64,000 nt of DNA from Acidaminococcus fermentans DSM 20731 (GTDB taxonomy: Bacteria; Bacillota; Negativicutes; Acidaminococcales; Acidaminococcaceae): NCBI RefSeq assembly GCF_000025305.1, contig NC_013740.1:1922001-1986000 (forward strand), written 5' to 3'. Of this stretch, positions 16,642 through 26,145 are shown in pieces (the stretch's first letter is position 1; every line of letters starts with the position of its first letter). The notes beneath the pieces are model-generated. The model searched no databases, was not told where the DNA came from, and worked only from the letters and a program-made list of their open reading frames with translations. Both the position numbers and the translations under genes were made by a program.

Positions 16642-16677
16642 AAGACAATGCCGCACACTGCCGTGCAGCATTGTCTT
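16642..16677 (-). terminator. Terminator of the HD-domain gene
   Basis: On the minus strand AGACAATGCTGCAC pairs with GTGCGGCATTGTCT and is followed by TTTTATTAT. The stem begins at the stop codon of the gene. Confidence 0.85.
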
Positions 16678-17885
16678 TACCGGAACTGGGCATAGATCTT
16701 CCCGAAGTCGATGCCTCCGATGATTTTCCCTTCGTAGGTCTTCGGCAGCTCTTCCACCACTCCGGCCAGATGGGAAGAAGTGATGCCGCACTGGATGCTG
16801 AGCCAGGCTTCCAGGAAGGCCGCCAGATGGTCGCAGCCCTTGAGCACCCGGCCATCCACCGGGCTGTACCGGTCCTGGTTGTATTTCTCGGGGATATCCC
16901 CGTCCAGCAGCCGGACTTTCCCGTCTTCCCGGATCCGGTTCTCGAACTCATGGAGGGTGAAGTTCAGGATGTCTCCCCGCCAGCCGGCCGGCAGCAGAGG
17001 CAGGAGGATTTCCTCCATCTGCCGCTGCTCGATGTCCTTGATCAGTTCATCCAGTCCTTCCACGGACCGTTTGATGGGAGAAATGATGTCCCGGGTCAGC
17101 ACTTCCGGCAGATCATGCCACAGGCCTCCCAGGAAATCATTCACCAGCCGGGCTTTGCAGGCGCCCAGGGAAAGGGCGCAGAAATACCCCATGATGGCCA
17201 CCACCTGCACATGGCCCATGACGGAGGTTTCCGGCACCCGGGGAGACTGGGACCAGCGCTTCTGGAACCGGAGCTTGCCGATGAGATCCACGAATTTCCG
17301 GGTTTTCCCGTTCATGGCGATTTTCTGGACACCGGCCAGGTTGTAATGGTCTTCGATGTTGTCGGCGATCCGTTCTTTGATCTCCTCCACCCCGAAAATC
17401 CCCTGGTTCATCCGGTAGATGATCCTGAACTCCCATTCCGTTGCCAGATAATGAGCGGCCCGGATCAGCTGTTTTTCCAGGGGATGGCCGGTTCCATCCA
17501 GATAGTCCTGCATTTTCTCCATGAAATCCGTGCCGGCCAGGGACGGCACCCGCCGGGCCAGTTCCCGGTAGACCCACTGGTTCAGCCGGGCTCCGCTTTT
17601 CTCCATCAACTCGTGGAACACCGGGGGCTTGATATCCGTAAGCACCACCCGGTGGAGGAATTCAAAGATGCCCCCTTCCACCAGCACCTGCCAGTCCAGG
17701 CTGGCTCCATGGTCCTGTTCCTCATACCGGGCCAACACATAGAGGATCATCATCTTGTGGGCCTGTTTGTCCAGTTCCGTGAACCCCTGGGGCCGGATAT
17801 GATCATTCCACCGCTGGATATAGGCCGCTTCGAAGATAAACTGGATCAGATCCCGGGGCAGCGGGATGGTCTTGGCATTTTTCAT
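16677..17885 (-). CDS. HD domain-containing hydrolase (YfbR-like), 402 residues
   Basis: The C-terminal half carries an HD-type metal site: ETSVMGHVQVVAIMGYF supplies the first His and GGLWHDLPEVLTRDIISPIK the H-D pair followed by E and D-x-x-x-P. This is the pattern of YfbR-like 5'-nucleotidases and of HD_3 proteins. A second, less clear HD-like unit lies near the N-terminus (ELDKQAHKMMILYVLARYEE). It could be a nucleotidase or phosphohydrolase; the substrate is unknown. I start at ATG 17885 because the earlier GTG is part of the AGGAGGTG ribosome site. It follows the QueG-like gene by 18 bases. Confidence 0.78.
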   Translation of the reverse strand: MKNAKTIPLPRDLIQFIFEAAYIQRWNDHIRPQGFTELDKQAHKMMILYVLARYEEQDHGASLDWQVLVEGGIFEFLHRVVLTDIKPPVFHELMEKSGARLNQWVYRELARRVPSLAGTDFMEKMQDYLDGTGHPLEKQLIRAAHYLATEWEFRIIYRMNQGIFGVEEIKERIADNIEDHYNLAGVQKIAMNGKTRKFVDLIGKLRFQKRWSQSPRVPETSVMGHVQVVAIMGYFCALSLGACKARLVNDFLGGLWHDLPEVLTRDIISPIKRSVEGLDELIKDIEQRQMEEILLPLLPAGWRGDILNFTLHEFENRIREDGKVRLLDGDIPEKYNQDRYSPVDGRVLKGCDHLAAFLEAWLSIQCGITSSHLAGVVEELPKTYEGKIIGGIDFGKIYAQFR

Positions 17886-17903
17886 GGGAGACACCTCCTG
17901 TTT

Positions 17904-18797
17904 TCACCGACTTTCCTGTCCGCTTTTGTCGTTTTGTTCCACCAGATCCAGGTTCCGCAGCAGGATTTTCTTCCCCCGCCAGGAAAAGGCATAGGACCCG
18001 TACCGTTCCCGGAACTGCCGGTTGGTGAGGTTTTCCAGGTCCTGCCCGGCAATCCGGGGCAGCCGGTCCCGGCGGAATTCCGCCAAAGGAGTTTCCGGCA
18101 CCTGCCGGTTGTGGGGGCAGATCAGCTGACAATGGTCACAGCCGAATATCAGAGGCGTTTTCCGGAGAATGGCCTGTTCCTCTTCCGTCAGTTCCCCTTT
18201 TTTCTGGGTCAGGTAGGATTTGCAGGTCCGGTACCCATAGGTTCCCTCCCGGAAGCAGCGGCCCGGACAGTTCCGGGCACAGGCTCCGCAGTGGCAGCAG
18301 CTCCGTTCCAGAGGCCGGTCCGGTTCCAGGGGCCAGGTGGTGAGCACGGCCCCGATGAAGCACCAGGAGCCGTAGGTGGGATTGATCAGGCAGCCATTGT
18401 CCCCCAGGAACCCCACACCGGCCTGGACCGCCAGATCCCGTTCCGCCAGGGGCGAAGTATCCACAATGGCCAGCTGTCCGCTGTCCGGGTTCCGGGCCGC
18501 CATCCAGCCGGCAATCTGTTCCAGGTATTTCCGGACCACCGGATGGTAGTCCGGCAGCTGGCAGTACAAAGAAAGATTGCTGCCGGAAACCGGAGGCTGC
18601 CAGTAGGGGAACAGGACCACCACCGCACCCTGACAGCCGGGGAGCAGACGGGTAAGGTCGTACCGTTCCAGGCCCTTTCCCGCCGCCAGGGGGCATATCT
18701 CCGGCAGGGGATCCGGCACCGGCAGACGGCTGGGGGCCACCCCCACTTCCGTCAGTCCCAGCTGCCGGCAGAACGCCTTCAGTTCTTGTTTATCCAT
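17904..18797 (-). CDS. queG: Epoxyqueuosine reductase QueG-like iron-sulfur protein
   Basis: This 297-residue protein has the QueG core: a cobalamin-binding domain with DTSPLAERDLAVQAGVGFLG (catalytic Asp region) and CLINPTYGSWCFIGAVLTT, then two 4Fe-4S motifs, CCHCGACARNCP and CDHCQLICPHN. QueG reduces epoxyqueuosine to queuosine in tRNA. The chain is at the short end for the family and lacks the C-terminal HEAT-like region of longer forms. It sits directly upstream of the HD gene, probably co-transcribed. I am confident of the family and slightly less so of the exact substrate. Confidence 0.85.
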   Translation of the reverse strand: MDKQELKAFCRQLGLTEVGVAPSRLPVPDPLPEICPLAAGKGLERYDLTRLLPGCQGAVVVLFPYWQPPVSGSNLSLYCQLPDYHPVVRKYLEQIAGWMAARNPDSGQLAIVDTSPLAERDLAVQAGVGFLGDNGCLINPTYGSWCFIGAVLTTWPLEPDRPLERSCCHCGACARNCPGRCFREGTYGYRTCKSYLTQKKGELTEEEQAILRKTPLIFGCDHCQLICPHNRQVPETPLAEFRRDRLPRIAGQDLENLTNRQFRERYGSYAFSWRGKKILLRNLDLVEQNDKSGQESR

Positions 18798-18843
18798 AGT
18801 CCGCCCCCCTTTCCGGTTTTACAGGGACATTATACCATACCCT

Positions 18844-20154
18844 TTACAGGAACTCCCGAATATGGTCACTGATCACCCGGCCCATGATCCGCTTCATGGG
18901 CACATCCCCGTGGAGACCGTCCAGGGCCATTTCGGTGGGCAGTTCAGGCCCCATGGCTTCAAAGGGTGCTGCCACATCGATATGGGGCTGGGTGCGGATG
19001 AAAGCGTTCACTTTTCGGAAGGATTCCTGCCAGTGGCTGTCCGTGGGCTCGTCAAAAGCCTTTTCGATGTTCCCCGGATTGATGGGCGCCAGGGTCAGGA
19101 GCACCGGGGTGATGCCGTTGTCCCGGCACAGTTCCTGGATCTTCCGCAGATCGCCGATCACTTCTTCCGGGTCCGTCCCGTTCCGGAGACTGTTGCTGCC
19201 CCCCATGATCAGCAGGGTCTTCAGGCCAAAGGGCAGCACATCCCGTTCAAACCGTTCCACCATCATTTCACTGGTATCCCCGCTTTCCGACAGATTCACC
19301 GCCGGAACATCCATATAGTGGGCATAGCTGTAGGCCAGATCCGCAGGACTGAAGGAAAGCCGCCCTCCCCCATGGGAAATGCTGTCCCCGAAAATGCCCA
19401 CCGGTACCTGCTCCGACGGTTCCAGTTCCACCTTTTCCGGCAGGCTCCATTCCCCCACCGGCCGGCCCTTGGCATCCATCCCCCGGACCCGCCAGTAGTA
19501 GGTGCCGATCCGGGGCTCCTTGTCATAGAGATCCGTCAGTTCGGTGGTCTCCGCATAGATCCGGTGCCGGGAGGGCAGGATGCCGCCCCTGGTTTCCGGC
19601 AGCTGGTCCAGCACTTCCACTTCGTACTGGCTGGCTCCCGGCAGGGCCGTATAGGCATACACCGGGTACAGCAGCCGGGATCCCGGAACCCCGGTTTCCA
19701 TGGGCCGGGGCACCGGAGCATCCCGCATATTCCGTTCCAGGGTGCTCTGGAGTTCTGTCGGCTGGGAATAGGCGCCCATAGGGTTCCCCTCCAGATCATA
19801 AGCCCGGACCCGCCAGAACAGGGGCAGACCATCATCCAGGGAAAGCAGCTGCCCTTCATCCAGGAGAATCCGGTTGGTGTAGATTTCCTCATTCCGGTAC
19901 AGGACTTCTTCCACCGGATGGTCCGGATCCAGGTCGTCCGGAACCTGGGAAAACACTTCCAGTTCGTACCGGACGGCCTGCAGGTCTTCCGGCCACTGGA
20001 GCAGCCCCAGCCGGGGGCCTCCCTGGACATAGCGCTGGATGTACCGGGGCATCCGTTGCTGAAGGGTATTGTCCAGCTGTCCCGCAAACAATCCCGGCAG
20101 CAGAGCTCCCACCAGCAGCCAGCGCCACCGGCGTCTTTCCGTATGCTGCAGCAT
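18844..20154 (-). CDS. Exported SGNH/GDSL hydrolase with fibronectin-like N-terminal domains
   Basis: This 436-residue protein starts with a hydrophobic segment after an RRRWRW stretch (export signal or membrane anchor). Two beta-sandwich-like repeats follow, each ending YWRVR-x-x-D (near 110 and 225). The C-terminal half is an SGNH hydrolase: block I FGDSISHG near 255, block III GGSNSL near 320 and block V DGLHGD near 412, giving a Ser-Asp-His triad. Such enzymes de-esterify cell-wall or polysaccharide substrates outside the cytoplasm. It stands alone between queG and gatB. Confidence 0.8.
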   Translation of the reverse strand: MLQHTERRRWRWLLVGALLPGLFAGQLDNTLQQRMPRYIQRYVQGGPRLGLLQWPEDLQAVRYELEVFSQVPDDLDPDHPVEEVLYRNEEIYTNRILLDEGQLLSLDDGLPLFWRVRAYDLEGNPMGAYSQPTELQSTLERNMRDAPVPRPMETGVPGSRLLYPVYAYTALPGASQYEVEVLDQLPETRGGILPSRHRIYAETTELTDLYDKEPRIGTYYWRVRGMDAKGRPVGEWSLPEKVELEPSEQVPVGIFGDSISHGGGRLSFSPADLAYSYAHYMDVPAVNLSESGDTSEMMVERFERDVLPFGLKTLLIMGGSNSLRNGTDPEEVIGDLRKIQELCRDNGITPVLLTLAPINPGNIEKAFDEPTDSHWQESFRKVNAFIRTQPHIDVAAPFEAMGPELPTEMALDGLHGDVPMKRIMGRVISDHIREFL

Positions 20155-20246
20155 GGCTTTCCCTCCTTCTTTTTATAAATTTCCCCATTATACCAGTTTC
20201 CCATGAAAAAGAAAGAGCAAAGGTGTGAAATTTCTGGCACAAAAAA

Positions 20247-20286
20247 GGGGCTGTGAAAAAATGATTTCTCATTTTTTCACAGCCCC
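20247..20286 (-). terminator. Terminator after gatB
   Basis: An 18-bp stem GGGGCTGTGAAAAAATGA around a 4-base loop is followed on the minus strand by TTTTTT. It shares the TGTGAAAAAATGA arm with 4405-4442. Confidence 0.9.
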
Positions 20287-20291
20287 GTTCT

Positions 20292-21740
20292 TTATTCTCC
20301 CTTGATGGTCTTGATGATCAGTTTGTTCACCATGCCCGGGTTGGCTTTGCCCCGGGATTTCTTCATGACCTGACCTACCAGGAAGCCGATGGCCTTGTCC
20401 TTGCCGGCCTTGTAGTCGGCTACGGACTGGGGATTGGCGGCGATGGCTTCGTCCACCATGGCCTGGATGGCCCCTTCGTCGCTGACCTGTTCCAGACCCA
20501 GCTTCTTCACCAGGTCTGCAGGAGCTTCGTCCTTCTTCAGCATTTCCGCAAAGACCTTCTTGGCCAGCTTGCTGGACAGCACGCCCTTTTTGATCAGAGC
20601 CACCATCTGACCCAGGTGAGCCGGAGATACGGGGAAGTCCCCGATGCCGCAGCTGTTGCTGTTCAGGTAGGCGGATACATCCCCCAGGATCCAGTTGGCA
20701 ACCCCTTTGGCGTCATCCGTTTCAGCGGCAGCCGCATCGAAGTATTCGGCCATTTTCTTGTCCGCCACAATCAGTTCGGCAGAATAGTCGTCCAGCCCTT
20801 TTTCGTTCATGAGACGGGCTTTCCGGGCATCCGGCAGTTCCGGCAGTTCGCTCTTGGCCTTTTCCACCCATTCTTTTTCGATGATGATGGGTGCCAGGTC
20901 CGGTTCCGGGAAATACCGGTAATCGTGGGCTTCTTCCTTGGACCGCATGGAGAAGGTCATGCCCTGGGCATCATCCCAGGTACGGGTTTCCTGGACCACA
21001 TGGCCCCCGTCTTCCAGGATTTCCTTCTGCCGTTCCACTTCGTATTCAATGGCTCTTTCCAGGGCCTTAAAGGAGTTCAGGTTCTTGATTTCCGCACGGG
21101 TGCCGAATTCCTTGGAGCCTACGGGCATAATGGAAATGTTGGCATCGCAGCGCATGGAGCCTTCCTGCATCTTGCCGTCGCAGACCCCGGTGTACTGGAG
21201 ATAGGCCCGGAGTTTTTCCATGTAGGCACGGGCTTCTGCTGCAGACCGCATATCCGGTTCGGATACGATTTCGATCAGAGGCACCCCGGCCCGGTTGTAG
21301 TCAACGGCGGAGAAATCAGAAGTGCTGATGGAGGCGCCGGAATGGACCAGTTTCCCGGCATCTTCTTCCATATGGATCCGGGTGATGCCGATCCGTTTGG
21401 TTTCCCCGTCCACATTCACGTCCAGATGGCCGTTCAGGGCGATGGGCTGATAGAACTGGGAAATCTGGTAGGCTTTGGCCAGATCCGGATAGTAGTAGTT
21501 TTTCCGGTCGAATTTGCTGTAGCGCTGGATCTCGCAGTTCACAGCCAGTGCAAAGCGCAGGGCAAATTCCACCATTTGTTTGTTGATTACAGGCAGGGCC
21601 CCGGGCATACCCAGGCAGACCGGGCATACATGGGTGTTGGGGGCGCCGCCGAATTCCGTGGAGCAGGAGCAGAAAGCCTTGGTCTTGGTTTTCAGTTCCG
21701 CATGGACTTCCAGACCGATTACGGTAGTATATTCTGTCAT
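20292..21740 (-). CDS. gatB: Asp-tRNA(Asn)/Glu-tRNA(Gln) amidotransferase subunit B
   Basis: The 482-residue, full-length GatB has [11 protein letters not shown] at the N-terminus and [14 protein letters not shown] near 38, followed by the cradle domain, a helical domain and the YqeY-like tail ([19 protein letters not shown]). It selects mischarged Glu-tRNA(Gln) or Asp-tRNA(Asn), phosphorylates the acid and passes it to ammonia from GatA. The ATG overlaps the gatA TAA by one base (TAATG), so translation is coupled. It is the last gene of gatCAB. Confidence 0.97.
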   Translation of the reverse strand: MTEYTTVIGLEVHAELKTKTKAFCSCSTEFGGAPNTHVCPVCLGMPGALPVINKQMVEFALRFALAVNCEIQRYSKFDRKNYYYPDLAKAYQISQFYQPIALNGHLDVNVDGETKRIGITRIHMEEDAGKLVHSGASISTSDFSAVDYNRAGVPLIEIVSEPDMRSAAEARAYMEKLRAYLQYTGVCDGKMQEGSMRCDANISIMPVGSKEFGTRAEIKNLNSFKALERAIEYEVERQKEILEDGGHVVQETRTWDDAQGMTFSMRSKEEAHDYRYFPEPDLAPIIIEKEWVEKAKSELPELPDARKARLMNEKGLDDYSAELIVADKKMAEYFDAAAAETDDAKGVANWILGDVSAYLNSNSCGIGDFPVSPAHLGQMVALIKKGVLSSKLAKKVFAEMLKKDEAPADLVKKLGLEQVSDEGAIQAMVDEAIAANPQSVADYKAGKDKAIGFLVGQVMKKSRGKANPGMVNKLIIKTIKGE

Positions 21741-23206
21741 TATTTCCGACCTCCCAGAGGTGCCACGGCTTTATGGAAATCCGTAGCCTGTTCAAAGGTA
21801 TACGCTGCCCGCAGCAGGGTTTCTTCGCCCAGTGCCTTGCCGATGAGCTGGGCCCCTACGGGCATGTTGTCCACAAAGCCGCAGGGAATGGAGATACCGG
21901 GCAGACCGGCCATGTTCACGGGGATGGTGGTTACGTCCAGCATGTAGACAGTCAGCGGATCCATCTTGGCATCCAGCGGATAAGCCACCACCGGGGAGGT
22001 GGGAGTCAGCAGCAGATCACATTTTTCAAAGGCATTGGCAAAGTCCTGACGGATCAGGGTCCGGACCTGCATAGCCTTGTTGTAGTAGGCATCGTAGTAC
22101 CCGGAGCTGAGCACGTAGGTCCCCAGCATGATCCGGCGGCGGACTTCCTTGCCGAAACCCTCCGTACGGGTCTTGCGCATCATTTCCGGAGCGCTTTCCG
22201 CAGCCAGTTCCCGGAAGCCGTACCGGACACCGTCGAAACGGCCCAGGTTGGCGGAAGCTTCTGCCGGAGCGATGATGTAGTAGGTGATCACGGCATATTC
22301 CGTATGGGGCAGGGACACTTCGATTACATGGGCACCCAGTTCTTCGAACTTCTTGGCGGCCAGTTTGATCTGGGCGGCCACTTTGGGATCGGTGCCTTCC
22401 CCGAAATATTCCTTGGGCAGACCGATGGTCAGGTCTTTCACATCCTGGCGCAGGGCCTTGGTGTAATCAGGCACCGGAGCGTCATAGGAGGTGGAATCAT
22501 GGGCATCCAGGCCGCTGATGGTGTTCAGCACCAGGGCGGCGTCGGTCACGTCACGGGCAATGGGCCCCACCTGATCCAGGGAGGAGGCGAACGCCACGCA
22601 GCCGTACCGGGAGACCCGGCCGTAGGTGGGTTTCAGCCCCACACAGCCGTTGAAGAAAGCCGGCTGCCGGATGGAACCTCCGGTATCGGAGCCCAGGGAC
22701 CAGATGGCTTCCCCGGCTGCAATGCTGGCTGCGCTGCCGCCGGAAGAACCGCCCGGTACACGGGACAGATCCCAGGGGTTGTGGGTGATCTGGAAATGAG
22801 AGGTTTCCGTGGTGGACCCCATGGCGAATTCATCCATGTTGGTCTTGCCCAGGAAGATGGTCTCATCTTTCCGCAGGTTTTCAATGACATGGGCATCGTA
22901 CACCGGCACGAAGTTTTCCAGGATCTTGGAAGCGCAGGTCATCCGTACGCCCTTCACGCTGATATTGTCCTTGATGGCGCCGGGGATCCCGGCCAGGGGT
23001 TTGATGGTTTCGCCGTCGGCGATCATCTTATCCACTTTGGCTGCCTGGGCCAGGGCATTTTCCTTGTCCAGGGTAATATAGGCCTTGACCTGATCTTCCA
23101 CTTCGTCGATCCGGTCATAGACCGCTTTGGTCAGTTCCACGGAGCTGATTTCTTTTTTGACCAGCTTGTCATGGAGCTCATGTGCAGTTTCACTGTATAA
23201 AGCCAC
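21740..23206 (-). CDS. gatA: Asp-tRNA(Asn)/Glu-tRNA(Gln) amidotransferase subunit A
   Basis: The 488-residue amidase-signature subunit carries the Ser-cisSer-Lys machinery: Lys in [11 protein letters not shown] near 77 and the [15 protein letters not shown] motif near 150, with [10 protein letters not shown] near 175. It releases ammonia from glutamine for transamidation of tRNA-bound Glu or Asp. It lies 14 bases after gatC and overlaps gatB by one base. The presence of gatCAB means that Gln-tRNA, and possibly Asn-tRNA, is made indirectly. Confidence 0.97.
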   Translation of the reverse strand: MALYSETAHELHDKLVKKEISSVELTKAVYDRIDEVEDQVKAYITLDKENALAQAAKVDKMIADGETIKPLAGIPGAIKDNISVKGVRMTCASKILENFVPVYDAHVIENLRKDETIFLGKTNMDEFAMGSTTETSHFQITHNPWDLSRVPGGSSGGSAASIAAGEAIWSLGSDTGGSIRQPAFFNGCVGLKPTYGRVSRYGCVAFASSLDQVGPIARDVTDAALVLNTISGLDAHDSTSYDAPVPDYTKALRQDVKDLTIGLPKEYFGEGTDPKVAAQIKLAAKKFEELGAHVIEVSLPHTEYAVITYYIIAPAEASANLGRFDGVRYGFRELAAESAPEMMRKTRTEGFGKEVRRRIMLGTYVLSSGYYDAYYNKAMQVRTLIRQDFANAFEKCDLLLTPTSPVVAYPLDAKMDPLTVYMLDVTTIPVNMAGLPGISIPCGFVDNMPVGAQLIGKALGEETLLRAAYTFEQATDFHKAVAPLGGRK

Positions 23207-23220
23207 TGTTCTGCCTCCTC

Positions 23221-23508
23221 TTATTCGATCACCCGGGGAACTTTGAAGCCGCCTTCATATTCCTCCGGAGCATTCTTCATGGCGTCCTCATGGGACAGGC
23301 TCTCAACAGGAACATCTTCCCGCAGCACATTGCTGATGGGAAGCACATAGGGAGAAGGTTCGATTCCCTTGGTATCCACTTTCTTTAAGATTTCAGCATA
23401 ATTCAAAATCTGGTTGAACTGCTCAACGAACTTTTCCATTTCATCGTCCGGAACATTTAACCGGCACAGATTTGCGATATGCTTTACATCATTGACTGTA
23501 ACGCTCAT
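23221..23508 (-). CDS. gatC: Asp-tRNA(Asn)/Glu-tRNA(Gln) amidotransferase subunit C
   Basis: The 95-residue GatC begins [19 protein letters not shown] and has the [20 protein letters not shown] helix and the [21 protein letters not shown] loop that wraps GatA. It is a folding and assembly factor for the GatAB complex. It is the first gene of the operon. A minus-strand TATAAT lies near 23580-23585 about 75 bases upstream, with only a weak -35. Confidence 0.95.
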   Translation of the reverse strand: MSVTVNDVKHIANLCRLNVPDDEMEKFVEQFNQILNYAEILKKVDTKGIEPSPYVLPISNVLREDVPVESLSHEDAMKNAPEEYEGGFKVPRVIE

Positions 23509-23742
23509 TTTTTCACCGCCTATCGAAAATCTATTCCAGGCAGGGCGTCAGGACCTGCCGGAACCAGTTTTACCAATTGATTATATCACAGGTCCACCGT
23601 TTAGAAAACCATTTTGCCCGGCTTTCCCTGTCTCCATGCCCCTTCCGGCCTCTTGACAAAAATTCCGGGAACAGGTAATGTATTCCTATAATATTACTAT
23701 GTATTAAAGGCACTGCGGTGTCCTGCAAGGAGGAAAAAAATC

Positions 23743-24882
23743 ATGAAATTCACTACGGCCTGTATCCACGGAGGCGGCCCCAACGATGCCACAGGGGCTG
23801 TTTCTCCGGCTCTGTATCTCACATCCACCTTTGCCCATCCTGGACTGGGACAGTCCACCGGCTGGGCCTATACCCGGGAATCCAACCCCACCCACGCCAG
23901 ACTGGAAAAAGTCCTGTCCACCCTGGAAGGGGGCACCGATGCCCTGTGCTTTTCCTCCGGCATGGCAGCCATCGATGCGGTGATGCGGCTTTTTGCCCCG
24001 GGGGATCACCTTATCACCGGCTTCGACCTGTACGGCGGGTCCTTCCGGCTGTTCCGGACCACCTATGAACCCCTGGGGCTTACCTTCACCCCCGTCCACA
24101 CCAGCGACCTGAAGGCGGTGGAAAAAGCCATCACCCCGGCCACCCGGGCCATCTACCTGGAAACCCCCACCAATCCCACCATGGAGATCACCGATCTGGA
24201 AGCCCTCAGCGACCTGGCCCACCGGCACCAGCTGCTGGTAATCGTGGACAACACCTTCCTGTCCCCTTGCTTCCAGCGGCCCCTGACCCTGGGTGCGGAC
24301 ATCGTGGTCCACAGCGGCACCAAGTACCTGGCCGGCCACAACGATCTGCTGGCCGGTTTCGCCATCAGCCGGGAAGAGGAAGTGGCAGCCCGTCTCCGGA
24401 CCATCTACAAGACCACCGGAACCGTGCTCAGCGTCTTTGACGCCTGGCTCATGCTCCGGAGCCTGAAGACCCTGCCGGTGCGGATGAAGCAGCACCAGGA
24501 AAACGCCCTGTACCTGGCCCGGTGGCTGGAACAGCAGCCCCTGGTGGAAAAGGTGCTGTATCCCGGGCTGCCGGACCATCCGGGCTATGCCATCCAGAAA
24601 AAACAGGCCAACGGGTTCGGCGGGATGATTTCCTTCTATGTGAAATCCCCGGAAGCCGCCAAGACCATCCTGGAAAAGATCCGGCTGATCCAGTTCGCCG
24701 AAAGCCTGGGAGGCACCGAAAGCCTGCTCACCTATCCCATTACCCAGACCCATGCGGACCTGACCCCGGAAGAAGCGGAAGAAAAGGGCATCACCCACAC
24801 CCTGCTCCGGTTCTCCGTAGGACTGGAAGACAAGGAAGACCTGCGGGACGACCTGGCCCAGGCGTTCCGCCAGTGCAAATAA
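23743..24882 (+). CDS. Trans-sulfuration PLP enzyme (cystathionine gamma-synthase/lyase family)
   Basis: This 379-residue fold-type I PLP enzyme of the Cys/Met metabolism family has YTRESNPTHARLEKVLSTLE near 45, SSGMAAIDAV near 78, ETPTNPTMEI near 143, and the PLP lysine in HSGTKYLAGHNDLLAG near 195. The family covers cystathionine gamma-synthase, beta- and gamma-lyases and methionine gamma-lyase, which share these motifs, so the reaction is undecided. AAGGAGG precedes the ATG. TTGACA at 23653 is present but no well-spaced -10 is clear. A perfect palindromic terminator follows the stop. Confidence 0.88.
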   Translation: MKFTTACIHGGGPNDATGAVSPALYLTSTFAHPGLGQSTGWAYTRESNPTHARLEKVLSTLEGGTDALCFSSGMAAIDAVMRLFAPGDHLITGFDLYGGSFRLFRTTYEPLGLTFTPVHTSDLKAVEKAITPATRAIYLETPTNPTMEITDLEALSDLAHRHQLLVIVDNTFLSPCFQRPLTLGADIVVHSGTKYLAGHNDLLAGFAISREEEVAARLRTIYKTTGTVLSVFDAWLMLRSLKTLPVRMKQHQENALYLARWLEQQPLVEKVLYPGLPDHPGYAIQKKQANGFGGMISFYVKSPEAAKTILEKIRLIQFAESLGGTESLLTYPITQTHADLTPEEAEEKGITHTLLRFSVGLEDKEDLRDDLAQAFRQCK

Positions 24883-24918
24883 AAAATGAGCTGCCGCAGC
24901 TGCGGCAGCTCATTTTTT
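24881..24918. terminator. Bidirectional terminator, perfect 38-bp palindrome
   Basis: AAAAAATGAGCTGCCGCAG followed by its exact complement; it overlaps the stop codons of both convergent genes. Confidence 0.92.
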
Positions 24919-25987
24919 ATTTCCCCAGCAATCGAACAGCTTCGTCCCCCACTTCTTCCGTGGTGGCCGTTCCGCCCATATCCGGGGTCAGGACCTTCTT
25001 TTCCACCATCATCTCTTCGATGATATCAATCAGTTTCTTTCCCCAGTCCTTGTGCCCGAAGAAATCCAGCATCTGGCTGGCGGACCAGATGGAAGCCAGG
25101 GGATTGGCCTTGCCCTGACCGGCAATGTCCGGTGCACTGCCGTGGATGGGTTCGAACATGGAGGGATACTTCCGTTCCGGGTTCAGGTTGGCCCCGGCTG
25201 CCAGGCCCATGCCGCCAGAAATGGCCGCCCCCAGGTCCGTCAGGATATCCCCGAACAGGTTGGAGCACACGATGATTCCGTACCGCTTGGGATCCTTCAC
25301 CATGAACATGCTGGCCGCATCCACCAGGTAGGAATGGGTTTCCACATCGGGATATTCCTTCCCCACTTCGGCAAAGATCTGATCCCAGAACACCATGGAA
25401 TAGTTCAGGGCATTCCCCTTGGAAATGCTGGTCAGGGATTTGTGTTCCTTCCGGGCCAGATCATAGGCATAGCGGATGATCCGTTCCGTGCCGAACCGGG
25501 AGAACACACTGTCCTGGATCACCACTTCCCGGGGGGTATCCTTGTACAGCCAGGCACCGGCGCCGGCATATTCCCCTTCGCTGTTTTCCCGGACAAAGAC
25601 CATGTCGATGTCCTCCCGCTTCACGCCGGCCAGGGGACAGGGAGCCCCTTTCAGCAGCTTCACCGGCCGCAGGTTCACATATTCATCGAAGCTCTTGCGG
25701 ATTTTGATCAAAAGGCCCCGGAGAGAGATGTGGTCCGGCACCCCGGGATACCCCACAGCCCCCAGGTAGATGGCATCGAAACGGGACAATTGTTCGATAC
25801 CGTCCTCCGGCATCATTTCCCCGTGTTCCAGGTAATACTGGCAGCCCCAGGGAAAATAGGTGAAATCAAAAGCAAAGGACCCGTCCAGTTCCGCCGTCCG
25901 GTTCAATACCTTGATGCCTTCCGCCAGCACTTCTGGCCCGATGCCGTCTCCTCCGATTACCGCAATTTTGTAGATCTTCTTTTCCAT
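24917..25987 (-). CDS. Isocitrate/isopropylmalate dehydrogenase family: D-malate/tartrate dehydrogenase type
   Basis: This 356-residue NAD-dependent beta-decarboxylating dehydrogenase has AVIGGDGIGPEV at the N-terminus, FVRENSEGEYAG near 140, NLFGDILTDLG near 245 and EPIHGSAPDIAG near 285. The single short chain, the LRPVKLLKG segment and the position beside a divergent LysR gene favour the DmlA/TtuC branch (D-malate to pyruvate, or tartrate oxidation) over leuB, as no leucine genes are near. ATG 25987 follows AAGGA. An upstream in-frame Met has no ribosome site. Confidence 0.82.
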   Translation of the reverse strand: MEKKIYKIAVIGGDGIGPEVLAEGIKVLNRTAELDGSFAFDFTYFPWGCQYYLEHGEMMPEDGIEQLSRFDAIYLGAVGYPGVPDHISLRGLLIKIRKSFDEYVNLRPVKLLKGAPCPLAGVKREDIDMVFVRENSEGEYAGAGAWLYKDTPREVVIQDSVFSRFGTERIIRYAYDLARKEHKSLTSISKGNALNYSMVFWDQIFAEVGKEYPDVETHSYLVDAASMFMVKDPKRYGIIVCSNLFGDILTDLGAAISGGMGLAAGANLNPERKYPSMFEPIHGSAPDIAGQGKANPLASIWSASQMLDFFGHKDWGKKLIDIIEEMMVEKKVLTPDMGGTATTEEVGDEAVRLLGK

Positions 25988-26077
25988 TGCCGTTCCTTCT
26001 TTCTTCCAGGTTCCAAAATCCCATGGACGGTCTTGCTCTTTCATGGTATTACTATACTATGGAAACGGTATTTTGTG

Positions 26078-26112
26078 AACTTTCTGTCATTCAGTCAGAC
26101 TAACGGAAAGTT
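26078..26112. promoter_or_regulatory. Dyad in the divergent malate-dehydrogenase/LysR intergenic region
   Basis: AACTTTC and GAAAGTT arms 21 bases apart flank TCAGTCAGACT-like sequence 35-70 bases upstream of lysR. It is a candidate LysR binding region. Confidence 0.4.
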
Positions 26113-26145
26113 TGGCAAATCCAAAAGAATGAGGAGGGTCATCCC

